A stretch of DNA of 64,000 nt from Himantopus leucocephalus. Lineage: Eukaryota; Chordata; Aves; Charadriiformes; Recurvirostridae. Positions 38,767 through 49,145 of the stretch are shown here, in pieces. Under the pieces are notes generated by a model that searched no databases, was not told where the DNA came from, and saw only the letters and a program-made list of their open reading frames with translations. A program made the translations under genes and the position numbers. The stretch spans positions 12,953,655 to 13,017,654 of the forward strand of contig RSEF01000020.1 of the NCBI GenBank assembly GCA_003993805.1, written 5' to 3'. How positions within the stretch are numbered: position 1 is the first letter of the stretch; each line of letters opens with the position of its first letter.

Positions 38767-39075
38767 ATACGGGACTTGAAATCCGCGATTGAAGAGACAT
38801 TAAGATATCTACATTATACTCTCCTAACAGTGATTACTCCTAAAGTTGGTTTCAGCACCAATGCAAAGACAAGTGGCTCTGGAGAAAAGCAGCTAAGTAA
38901 AACCTCAAGCAATGCACAGAGTAAACCACCGGGTTTTGAGCAATCCACAGCTGAAATAGAGAATGACAGACCAGATAATGCAACAAATGGCCAAAAAAGC
39001 ACCAAAAGCTTCCCAGATTCCCTCATGGGGTCCAAAGAGGAGGACATTAATCAGGACAGACAGAGGAATCTGTAA
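38767..39075 (+). CDS. Candidate terminal coding exon of an unrecognised gene
   Basis: A good acceptor (CTTTTCTTGGTTCCCTGCAG) precedes a frame of 102 codons ending in TAA. It reads IRDLKSAIEETLRYLHYTLL, then TVITPKVGFS, then a tail rich in Ser, Lys, Glu, Asp, Asn and Gln ending EEDINQDRQRNL. Residues 1-22 place Ile, Leu, Ile, Thr, Leu, Thr, Ile at heptad a/d positions, so a short coiled coil is plausible; the rest looks disordered. There is no Cys and no Trp, quite unlike the chance frames around it, which supports real coding. The frame is actually open back to a TGA at 38659, but the upstream 35 codons look non-coding, consistent with an intron ending at 38766. I do not recognise the family and cannot see the preceding exons. 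It could also be a pseudogene or a chance frame in a lncRNA. Candidate AATAAA signals are at 40592 and 40748. Confidence 0.4.
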   Translation: MRDLKSAIEETLRYLHYTLLTVITPKVGFSTNAKTSGSGEKQLSKTSSNAQSKPPGFEQSTAEIENDRPDNATNGQKSTKSFPDSLMGSKEEDINQDRQRNL

Positions 39076-40099
39076 CCAAACAGGTTTGGCCATTACACAA
39101 GAATACCATGCAAACATGAAACTAGAGGAAAAGATCTTTATCAGCACCTAGAATGCAAAAACATACAGAAGGGAAACTCAAACAGTATTATGTGCTGCGG
39201 TACTATGATACAACTGCAGATGGATGTGTTAGCTTGTTTTCCCTCATTACTGGCAGTAATTACTGGCACCACATTGAACATTCAGTAAAAGTACTTGCCT
39301 CGGTCTGCTTGCTCGGCATCGCAACTGCTTTTCCCACTACTCTCATTGCTTAACTTGACTTGTAGTAAGACTAAGGCTTTGTGGGGCAAACAGGCCAAAT
39401 TGAATCAAAGGACTTCAGAATGAAGACATTTCTTTTAAGAAGAATTATAAGGTTTTAGATAAATTGGTACATACTGTCTTTAATCATACAGTGGAGTTAA
39501 TGCTAATCTGCAGTGCCATAAGGAGAGCTCGGACAAGGGGAGAAGGCTGTTTTGATATTTCAAGGTGAAGCAGGTCCCTTAAATTACCTATATAGCTGAT
39601 GTTTCTTTCTGTTTCTGCCCCAGTAAGAGGCACACTGTGCTGATATTATCCATGAGAGCGCTTTCTTGATTTGCCTGTTGCCTTTTTGAACACCGCTTTA
39701 CTTAGTCCTTGCTGCTTCTTAGTATCACTCAGTGTGAGTGTGGCTGACAGTGGAGTGGGTGTCACGGCAGAAAAGTTGGACTATTACTTCCATCCACCTA
39801 AATCCAATGCAGGAACCTAACCACTGTGTGTGTAACAGGGGCTTTTCCACCGGTGGAAGACTTTATAAGGAAATCCTGTGGTGGAAAGGAATGCCACTAG
39901 CAAAAGGCACTCCAAAATAATGGTCACTGCCATAGCTCTTCTCCTCCTGGTACCAAAAGGCCAGTGGGACTACAGAGCCACCAGGCTCGTCCCATCATTC
40001 TGGCCATATTATTGTCTCGTTATCCTCAATCTGGTCTGGTAGAAGTTTAAAAAGAATATAAGTCATTTACTATCATTCATCTCTTAATTCCCAAAGCTT
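39076..40099 (+). other. Possible 3' UTR of the candidate exon, with a small second ORF
   Basis: Downstream of the TAA at 39075 is a 66-codon ATG-started frame at 39153-39353. Its C-terminal half, from SLFSLITGSNYW through VLASVCLLGIATAFPTTLIA, is hydrophobic enough for one membrane segment. It is in a different frame from the upstream exon, so it is either a chance frame in a UTR or a trace of a frameshifted longer coding region. Nothing else is recognised in this stretch. Confidence 0.25.
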
Positions 40100-40230
40100 C
40101 CTACAAAACTGGGGAAGAATTGTCCTTGTCTGACATGTGGGAAACTGAAGCGAAGCAGATGTGCTGAGAGATAGAGACTTGCTCACGCTACCATGAACAG
40201 CAAGCTGTAACTAGGAGTCAGGTTTCCTCA
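40100..40230 (-). mobile_element. MIR-like SINE relic, antisense
   Basis: On the + strand the words GTGGGAAACTGAAGC, GCTGAGAGATAGAGACTTGC and ACAGCAAGCTGTAACTAGGA follow each other. They match the order of an antisense MIR (GAGGAAACTGAGGC, AGAGAGGTTAAGTGACTTGC, ACACAGCAAGT) and end in a short AGTCAGG. Divergence is high, as expected of an amniote-age element. Confidence 0.6.
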
Positions 40231-40242
40231 ATTCATTGAACA

Positions 40243-40320
40243 GTAAGTGCCAGGTTCACATAGGTTTTAATTTCTTTTTTAACTGTAAGTGCCAGGTTCA
40301 CATAGGTTTTTTTTTAACTG
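40243..40320. repeat. 42-bp tandem duplication (about 1.9 copies)
   Basis: The 26-base segment beginning GTAAGTGCCAGGTTCACATA occurs at 40243-40268 and again at 40285-40310 without a mismatch. T-rich spacers ending in TTAACTG follow each copy. Perfect identity implies a recent duplication. Confidence 0.95.
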
Positions 40321-43303
40321 TTAAGGAAGGAACAATGTACTGCATGGTTGATGACATATCTCCTTATTCAAACAGATGCACAAATCTGGTTTAATGAAAG
40401 GAAAAGCAATATTGTCTATTAATGAACTCAGAATAATTATATTATGCTCTAAGCATTGAGTACAACAATTCTCACTAGGGGGGGAAAAATCATTGGGCAA
40501 GAAAAATAATTGTCTCACCAGCAATTACCATTAGAGTATTAAAGAAACTGAGGTACTTATTAAATAGTCTGTCTGGAAGCTTTTGTTTCCTAATAAAGTG
40601 CTCATCTCATGAAGTATCATCAGGAGTACAGTAATTTGATTCTGATTACGAGCCTTTACCTGCTTACTAGAGAATTGCTTGTAAATATTAATAATGGATT
40701 CCCACCATGGGAAAAGAAGGTACAACTGGCATTCCCAAATTATAAAAAATAAATCATTAATGCAGTAACTGCCCCCTTCGTCCTGTTAGCTATGTCTTCA
40801 TGGCATCAGAAGCACAGGAGACCCTGGTGACACATCATGTATCATGAAGGAGCTCTAGCGCTTTTGTTCAGCCTCCAGTTGCGCCGCACTGATCAGCCCA
40901 GCAATGGGAGTGAAATGCACCCCTGGGCTGCACGGTGCGTACGGTTGTTAGTGGTATTTAGCTTGGGGACTGATTTGCAGGAGCTCTTCACAGGCTGATT
41001 TTCACGCTGTTAAGAATGGCAAATGAAATGCTTTAAAAGAGAAGGTAGTTAGGAGAAGGACAGAGGTAGACAGTACAGGATTCCCAGTTCTGGGGCCAGT
41101 GTTCAGAGTGTGTTACAACATGTTTATTCTTGAGATTGCATGGTTTAGCCCTCTGAAATTGTGCTTTTTTGATTTGCTTTTTCTTATCAAGATGGACTAT
41201 CTTTCTTTGCAGTCTAGTGTTTACATTGGTGATTCTTTTCACCCACTCATTACCTTCAGTTTTTTCACTTGCAGGTGGAGAATCCTCCAGCATGCTATAT
41301 GATATCACCATAATCTCCCCGGTATATTGGGGGGATGGGAAAAACCCTCACCAATAAATAGTTTGGATTTTAGTTTTGCTTTGGCCAAAAATACAACATA
41401 AACCTACAGTTTCCATTGTTGTCCTACCATTTCAGAAATCCTAAGTGCTCCAAGACAGAGAACAAAGTCATTTCTGCATATCAAAGTGCCAGTGGGTTTC
41501 TACAGCCATTCTCCAAACAGCAAGGCACTTATTCCACTTTCCAAACGTGTCACGGTCTCCTATGAACATAACTTGAGAAACCCAGAGCTCTGTAAAGTTG
41601 CTCTTCAGTTTCTGGTGTGCCCCAGCACAACCTGTTAGTTCTTGAAAAACTGCCACAAAAATAGTAATAATCTTGTAGTTTCACTTTTAAATACAGAAGA
41701 TACTAAATCTGCAGAATGAGGTGGGACTGTCCTAAGGGAAAGCCTCATACGGAGCATTAAAGAGAAATTTTTTGGACACTAAGTGTTCTTAATACGCCAA
41801 AAGTTTTGTCTAAAAGGCAGATGACACATCCCCCGCTCTGCACACCTCTGCTGCCCTTTGCCTACCCAGGACTTGTGACTGTCATTTTCTTTAGACACTG
41901 TAACACTTAAGCATTGATGTGATCAGCGCTTCTCAACAGAAGCCCTTTATCCCTGCCATTAATCATTTTGCTAAGTTACTTTATTGCAGTCGGTGGCACT
42001 AAAAGTGGAATAAGATGCTACGTTTGTCCCTAAATGATCTCGATTTATGATTTCATATTGTAGGGTGAAAGTCTACTGGTCTGTCCTGTGCTGTACCGAG
42101 TATGGCCTTGCGAGGCTCTGAATGCCTATATTGTGCTTTATTTGAAAACCCGTACCTGAGAGCTCCTGCAACAGCAATCAAAGGCACACTCTGATGATGG
42201 TGGTTATTACGCTGTCAGCCATTTAAAAAGCTCTTTCTAGAAAAAAAAAAAAAGCTTATTGAAAAATAGGCAAAAACATGAATGTTTGTCTGGTTTTGTG
42301 TGGGTGAGAATTTCTAATGAGTGTTCCAGAAATTTTTTATACGTCTTTTCTGTAGATTTTATTTCCCCATCTCTTACATGTGTTTTTTGCATAATATTAA
42401 CACTAACCTTTGAGTCGCCCACATCCTGGTATGCATCACCACATTTTCTGTATGAGACAGAAGAGAATCTTTACCTATTATCAGACACACACAGAGTAAA
42501 GATTTGCGTTTTTCTCCTCTTTCCTTCTGAAAAGAGAGATGAGATACCTGTACTGGAAAAGTCTGACACAAAAACTTTTGTGAAAAAGTATTGTCTATGG
42601 AACATGGCATGCTTTTCAGTCCGTTTAGTTTGTGTATTGTTCAGATACAATTGTTCTTTAAAAACCTGTCCTATTTCTCCAATTTCTTCATTTTCTCACC
42701 TACTGCAACTGAAAGAAGCCAAAACAACCTCTGTTGTGCTGTAGTCCTCCCCACCCCACGCCCCACATTAGCGTTGAAAATGATTGCTATCTTTCAAGCT
42801 GTCATGGTTTTCATGACTTTTGTACCATTTCATGAAGCTCTTTGTATTTAATTTAAAGCAAGACTGCTGGGCCGGAGACATCTTTTTTGTTTCTTGGTTT
42901 GTTTTTTTTGTCTGTGTGTTGTTTATGTGTGTTTCTAGTATCGCAGAGCTAAAAGGAAAACTTAAAAACATGAAGCCAGGATGTACAATACACTCAGAGT
43001 GTGATGTAGTTTTCCCACACTGTGGAGCTTGATCAGCTGTAGGTTTTTTCAAGCATCTCAGCAGATTAGATGTCTGCTTCACCTCATCTCAGTTGGAAGA
43101 TCAGTTTGCCTGGGAATACTGGGAATAGTTAATTTATTTAGACTTCATTTTCCTGAATCTTGACCTATAAGCTTTCTCCAGTTTGGACTACTTTAGGCTA
43201 GTCTTTTAAGAATTGGAGCAGTAGAAACTAAGTCTACATTTATGCCAGAGTGAAAGAAGAATAGTATTATAGCATGTACTAGCTGTTGCTGGCTTTAATT
43301 CAG
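40321..43303. other. Intergenic DNA without recognised genes
   Basis: AT-rich single-copy-looking sequence. The 161-codon frame at 42259-42744 is the longest on the + strand here but is Cys/Phe/Leu-rich, overlaps an antisense frame, and shows no family signature, so it is not called. A poly-A run lies at 42241-42253. Confidence 0.55.
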
Positions 43304-43471
43304 GTAACACAGGTAAACAATGGCAATGTGAAGAAAAAGCAGGAAGAAAAAGTACTCTCATTGCATTCAGAATACTCTAAGGCATTGCTCTTTCCCCTTT
43401 ACACACTGAAACCTCCTCTTCCATCAGGCTCTGTTTCCAGCTGGAACCCCCAGACCCAAGGAAAGAGTCGG
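43304..43471 (+). CDS. Weak candidate internal exon, 56 codons
   Basis: The segment lies between a plausible acceptor (GGCTTTAATTCAG) and a strong donor (CGG then GTAAGG) and is open and phase 0 across 168 bases. It begins VTQVNNGNVKKKQEEKVLSL, is followed by HSEYSKALLFPLYTLKPPLP, and ends QTQGKSR. The first 20 residues look coding-like (Lys, Asn, Gln, Glu), the rest less so. It lies downstream of the TAA at 39075, so it could not follow that exon in a normal mRNA. It could be an exon of another transcript or a chance arrangement; chance is more likely. Confidence 0.15.
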
Positions 43472-43611
43472 GTAAGGCCAGGAGGGTCTTAAGTGCCCAG
43501 CCATGGGATCTGCCCGGAGGAGCTCAGTGGAGGTCTGTCTCACCACTCACAGCGTACAGCCTGGGAAGGAGATGAAAAGATAAGTGCCTAGGTAGCTTTG
43601 GAGGAGCTGTG

Positions 43612-43702
43612 TCGAAGTTTTCCGTCTGTAAAATAGAGACAGTAGCACTTATTTGACATTAACACACTTACGCAGAAGAGGTGTAAAAGTACTTTATGGA
43701 AG
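43612..43702 (+). mobile_element. MIR-like SINE relic, sense
   Basis: TTTTCCGTCTGTAAAATAGA, then CAGTAGCACTTATTTGAC, and later GTAAAAGTACTTTATGGA follow the MIR tail order (TTTCCTCATCTGTAAAATGG, AATAGTACTTACCT, AAAGCACTTTA). It is an old, partial copy. Confidence 0.6.
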
Positions 43703-46700
43703 TCTGCGCTTGTGTAATTACAGCTACTCTAGACATCTCTTTTAAAAGGTTTAAAAAAAGTTTTAAAGTCTTAAAAAAAATGAAGCTACTAAACATGAGT
43801 ATTCTATAAAATGTTACAACCCACCATGGAATTTCAGAAATTTCATTTTATCCAGAAAACAAACAAAATAGGGAGTGGAGTGTAAGGAACACAGTTTTTA
43901 TCTCCACAGTCCTCATTTATGTGAAGGGGGAGGTTTACAGCAAAAACAAACCCCAGTCCCTTTACACTCACAAATTGCTTATGGAGAAACCTTAAGCTCT
44001 TATTTGTAAACCTTTTAATGTTTTGGGAAAGGGTGTTCCAGTACTATTTTCACACTAAAGTCTGTGTCTGCCCACAAAATAGATACACATTCAGCCCAAG
44101 CCGGTGAAAGGCAATCACAAAAAGAGCACCCAAGATAGTTAAACGAAGTCATTCTGTCTGGAGCTGGGAGGAATCCCTTGGGTGTTGCAGCTCTTCTAAG
44201 AACCCCAAAGCTTTTTGTCAGTAATTCAGCACATACCTGACCAAAAAAAAAAAAAAAAAAAAAAGTTGTCTGACTGGTTTTGTTGTTTCAGCTGTGCTGA
44301 AGCAGGGGAAGCAAACAAAGCCTTAGCATTTCAATTAAGTTTCAACTCTGATGATATTTTCAAGTAAATATTTATCAGCGTTGATGCCCTCTGAGTAGCT
44401 CAGTTAGAGCATTTTATATTTAACAAATTGTTGCTATCAGAAAAAAAAATAAGGTGGGTATTTCTCGCAAGGAGGAAAATGTCATCCCAGGGTTCCCTCC
44501 CTTAGTACTTAACACGTTGTGGTGGCAAAGAGAATAATTGTTTGCTTGTCTCCTATGCTGGAATTTGTAAGTGAAAAGGGGAAGTCTCACATCTATCTTT
44601 TAACACTTGACCAGATCAATGACTTGTGATATCAGAGCTTCACGATCTCAATACAATTTGCAGTAAATGTAGGTTATTTTCTTCTGCCTTCAGGAAGTGG
44701 GCTGCCAAGCACTGAGATTCTTTCTGCTCCAGTGATATAAACAAGCACCAAAGGAAGTCAGGTCAAACTCTCATCTCTTCCTTTCTGCTCCACGCTGTCA
44801 TTAAGAAGAATAAAGTTTTGATTCATTTTGCTGCAGGTTTCCAGCTGAATTTAGCAGAAAAATGCGAATGCATTTTAGTGTTTTCTTTCCGATATTTTCA
44901 AAAGATCTTCCAATTAAGCGGTAATAATGCCAAACGCAGCATTCGCAAGAAGCTGCGGGGTTTATTGTGACTTGGCAACTTCAAAGTAACAGCAGCCGTG
45001 AGATTATCCAATTGCAATTCTTGGCAGCAGCTGTTAAATCTTAAATTGCTGAAACATTATCTCTGATGCAGTGTGATAGACCCTAGCAAAATTGTATGTA
45101 AACCTACATGGACAAATTTGAAACTTGCATCCTTTCATACTCCAGTAAAACTAAAAGAAGTTAGCTAAACAGGGGGAAAGCCTTAGGAAAGTAGTGATCA
45201 CCAGACAGCATGGAGACAGCTTATCTCTTTGATCAAAAGATACTGGTTTTAAATCACAGGTAAACAGGCTTTTGAAGTATACCAAACTATTTAATGTGTA
45301 ACCACCAACATAAATTATGTTTTACCCATTTTAATCAGGAAAAGTGAATATTTCAGGTTGGAGAGAAAGTGTCTTTAGCAAGGCGACCAGGTCATCCTGC
45401 GAGATTACGATGTGTTTACCACACCCGCTCTAGCAAGGCATTAAACACACGGTTAAATAACTAGAAAAGTACTGACTGTATAGAAGACCTTTCATAGGTG
45501 TGCCTGCAAAATCTAGGAGTGGCTTTGATTGGTATTTATTCAGCCCAGTTACTCAGTTGCTGTGATTAACACACGTGCCGCTGTTTTTGTATTTCCCTAT
45601 AACAGTTTAAAATCTACTGTTTCTGCAGAAGCAGTTAATCTTTTAGTAAGAGACTGCCCTTGCAGAGTTGAGGGTCAATGTGTAATGTTTTCTGTCTTTT
45701 CGAGTAAATATGCCTCTTGATTTCCCTCCCTGGGCATTCTTTTTGGAAACATGATAGTTAAAAGTAACGAGCAATTGCTGGAAGAAAGAAAAGCTAAAAT
45801 GTGACTGAAGTTTGAACTGGCCTTTTATTTGCATGCATATAGCACCATTTAAACCTCTCTTTCTCAAAGGTTTTTTTTTTGTTTCCTCCTCTAAATCTAT
45901 GTATATAGAAGTTCAATTTCTTCTAAGAGCTTGGGGTGGTGGTGGTGGGGGAGTTTGATTTATCGGGGGATTAGGGAGGGTTGTTATAAATGCATGTCTC
46001 CTCATTCAGTAACTCAAGCTTGAGGTCAGACTGGATGGGGTGCAGTCACAATTTGTCTGTGGTGATGAACTTTCATTATCTTAATATCCCAAACAAGGTA
46101 CCTGCTAGCAGTGAAACCACTTCCTTCATTGGGTAAAAAAAAAAAATATCTGGGTCTGTGTATCATTATCTGCCAAAGTTTAAAAATCTACACTTCCTGA
46201 AGAAAAATAGCAGAACAGCTGAAACCATAAGCACGGTGCTCAGCTGGCTAAGGGGCTGAATATTTGGTGGGTTAATCTCTCATTATATTTGGAAAATCTC
46301 TCAAAAGTTAAATAACTTCATTCCTTTTATCTGGGTTTAGTGGGCTACACTTCAGCGAAAAAGTGGAAGAAAAGAGCAAAAAGTAAATATAACAAATTGT
46401 CAGGCATAACAGACTGTCAGGCAAGCAGGCTGCAGCTAGGAGACTGGTCTGATGGTAAGGAAGTACTTTGGAGAAAGACATTTAGGTCTGCAATGTGTGT
46501 AATCGTTGCAAAACCTTTTTTTTCTCACAGTGAATTGAATCAAATTGATCTGATCCTTCTAAAGTCAAGAGAGGGCAAAAGTTATTTTTACCTCACGACA
46601 TATTTACAACCCTGAAAATGATCTTTGACTAGTTTAAGGACATTTTACTACTTGGATGACGAGGTAAGAGGAGGAGGAGGAACCATTCGTTTGACTCTGT

Positions 46701-49087
46701 TAAGATCCTTGCGGTTCTGTTTTGACTACAGCAATTAAATATAGAGGTGCTCATACTGAAAATGTTATTAAGGATAAGCGGAGAAAGTGAGAGATTTTTG
46801 AAGGTTAACCATAAAAGCTCTATCTAAAGGCACACCACAGCAAAATTCTTCCATCCAGGCTGTGTGGAATATCTGATTCCCCTGTTAGTTCCCACTGTCT
46901 TCTGCAAAGATGGAGCAGTAGAAGGTGAATTTGGAAGGAAAAAGCAAGATCTCAGAACTTTGTCCTGTAGATTCAAGTGTATCTTGGAACAAAAATAGAC
47001 ATTGAGCTGTCATTACAGGTTTTTTTTTTTCTGCCCACTGATGTGGTGTACACGGTCAAGTCATCTGTAAAGCAATTAAAAGCTTTTTGTTCTGGCTTAG
47101 AGTAAGAGAAGTTTCTCCATGTATTTTTAATGTAAAAATAGATCCATTAGATCCCTGCTGTCGACAGACACTAACTTCCAGCAGCACCTTGATGTTGATT
47201 AAATAATCAAACCAGTTATTATTTGTGACTGATCCTCACCTGAGGAGCACAAAACATTTCAGTGAGACAGCTCTCATGAGTGACATTTTTATGGATAAAA
47301 ATGCTTCCCCACTCTTCTTAGAGAGTACAGTACAACATGTCTCTGACGAGATGTTATAATATGCATATCTCCCAAGTATTTGAACTAACTCATAAGCATA
47401 GCCGTGTTAAAGCTATACTGTTCCTTTTTCTGAGCTATACAAATACAGAAGTAAAATATACTGCTCGGTAAATATATGCATGCACTTCTGCAAACGTATT
47501 TCATTTTGTGTGTAAGTATGTACATATGTATGTCTACGCGCACTTTGATTTACAAAGAAAGAGCTGATTTCATGTAGCAATGTAAATGAGGAGGTACAGC
47601 TGGAGGATCTGTGACTTTAAATGTGCTTAATTGGAGAAAAAGTGTGGAAAATCTTCAAACGCGTATGTGGGTGGTGTGTGAAAGAATAGCAAATGTCTTG
47701 CAAGGTTTCATTGTGCAGACAGCGATCTCTTCCACTAGATGTTTTGGATTGTTTTGACCGGATCAGCTACCACAATGTAATGAAAAGCACCTAGCAAAGT
47801 GTGCAGATAAGCAATGTACTTCTGATGTTTTTGTTTTCCTCCTTTTCCCTTCCTCTCGCCCCCTCCCCCAGCCCCGTTGTCCCGACCCTAGGAAGAAGCA
47901 AGGGGGCACGGCAGAGTTTCATTAGGCCGCTTCAATTAAATCCTTCAGTGGCTCTGAGGAACTTCTGAGATGTTAATAATGGCTTGAGCTGTCCCTGTAA
48001 CCCAGAATTCAAACCGCGCTTTCGCTCCTGCTCTAAACTCAGTTGCAGCACAGGAAGAAACCTTTCCTCTTACCCTGACAAACGCTGCCCGCTCCTGGGC
48101 TGGTGGCGGTGCCAGCCAGCCCCTGTGTCCCGGCAATCTGGGCACTGCTACGCTTACAGCCACTTTTAAAGCAAAAAAAAAAGAAAATAAGATTAAGCTA
48201 CCATCCTTACTACTGGGGCCCATTCAGCACAGGAGTTTTCCCACGTTCTTCTAGGAGATGCTCAGGATCTCTTGCTTGTAACACTTAAGCATTTCAAAGG
48301 TAGGGAAAAGTAAGAATTTTCTAAATTTCCCATTAGGTGCCTGTCTGCATCTTCCTACTACAGGTTGTAAAGATTCAGTTCAGCTTTCTACAGGGAGCGA
48401 TGCTGTGCTGAACGTGCTTTAATCCAGAGGCCAGAGCATTTAGCGCTTGATGGAAGAGCCGTATCTCTCTCTTGCAAACAGCAAGAGTCCAGATGTATTT
48501 TTTTTTATTACTGTATGCCAATAATAAAGTATCTTTGCTAATAACAAGAGGATTTTATGAACAGTTTTCCCTGAAGCCACTCAGAACAGAGTTCTTATTT
48601 GAGTCATTTCAAATCAAATAATTGTTTTTCTCATGAAATGGCTTTCACTCACGTTTGAATCTATAGCTGTACCAGAAAGGGGGGAGGAGGGGCAAAAAAT
48701 TATCTTTCTGTATAATACCAGTGCAGTTTCAAATTTTTAGGAAGAGTGAAAGGGAGTATAAAGCAATTAGAAGAATTAAGATATCCGATGAAGGAGGAAT
48801 TGCCTCTAGGATGGCAGTTCCTTGGCACTTACATTTGTTTAAAAACAACAAATTAAAAACAAAGCTCCAGCTGTTAACAGCCTTGCATATGTAGAAACTG
48901 GTACTGATAAAACGTGAGTGTTGGCATAGATATGTATGTGTGTGTACCTGCATGCATAAAATCCAAGTATGACTCTCCTTAAGCCAACGTGCACAGGCAG
49001 TTACCCGCAAAGAACCTGACAGCTCTCTGGTGTGGTCCAGTGCTTACACGGGAAGATGGTATTTGCTGCTGGTTTTGTGCAGGGTTA
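43703..49087. other. Intergenic DNA, including a candidate conserved element
   Basis: No gene is recognised. A 22-base poly-A sits at 44243-44264. The 44690-45080 segment is listed separately. Another stretch near 47100-47260, with AATAATCAAACCAGTTATTA-like words, also looks like dense regulatory sequence, but this is only an impression. Confidence 0.5.
44690..45080. promoter_or_regulatory. Candidate conserved noncoding element
   Basis: The segment lacks simple repeats, mobile elements and open frames and is dense in transcription-factor-like words: GTCATTAAG, CCAATTAAGCGGTAATAAT, GAGATTATCCAATTGCAATT, GGCAGCAGCTGTTAAATC. This texture is typical of vertebrate developmental enhancers. Conservation has not been tested; alignment to other birds, human and reptile would decide. 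Confidence 0.25.
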
Positions 49088-49145
49088 GACGCCTTTCTGT
49101 GCCTCAGGTTTTAACCTGTGAAATGGATCTGGTAATTCTGCACAC
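49088..49145 (+). mobile_element. Short MIR-like relic, sense
   Basis: CTTTCTGTGCCTCAGGTTTT followed by AACCTGTGAAATGGATCTGG resembles the MIR segment CTCTGTGCCTCAGTTTCC followed by CATCTGTAAAATGGGGAT. It is short and diverged, so the call is modest. Confidence 0.45.

Noticed and set aside
42259..42744. 161-codon + frame
   Set aside because: Rich in Cys, Phe, Leu and Ser, no family signature, overlapped by an antisense frame of 78 codons, no convincing splice sites or promoter. Expected by chance in 64 kb of AT-rich DNA.
44243..44264. 22-base poly-A as a processed-pseudogene tail
   Set aside because: No gene-like sequence precedes it, and bird CR1 machinery rarely makes poly-A retrocopies. 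Treated as simple sequence.
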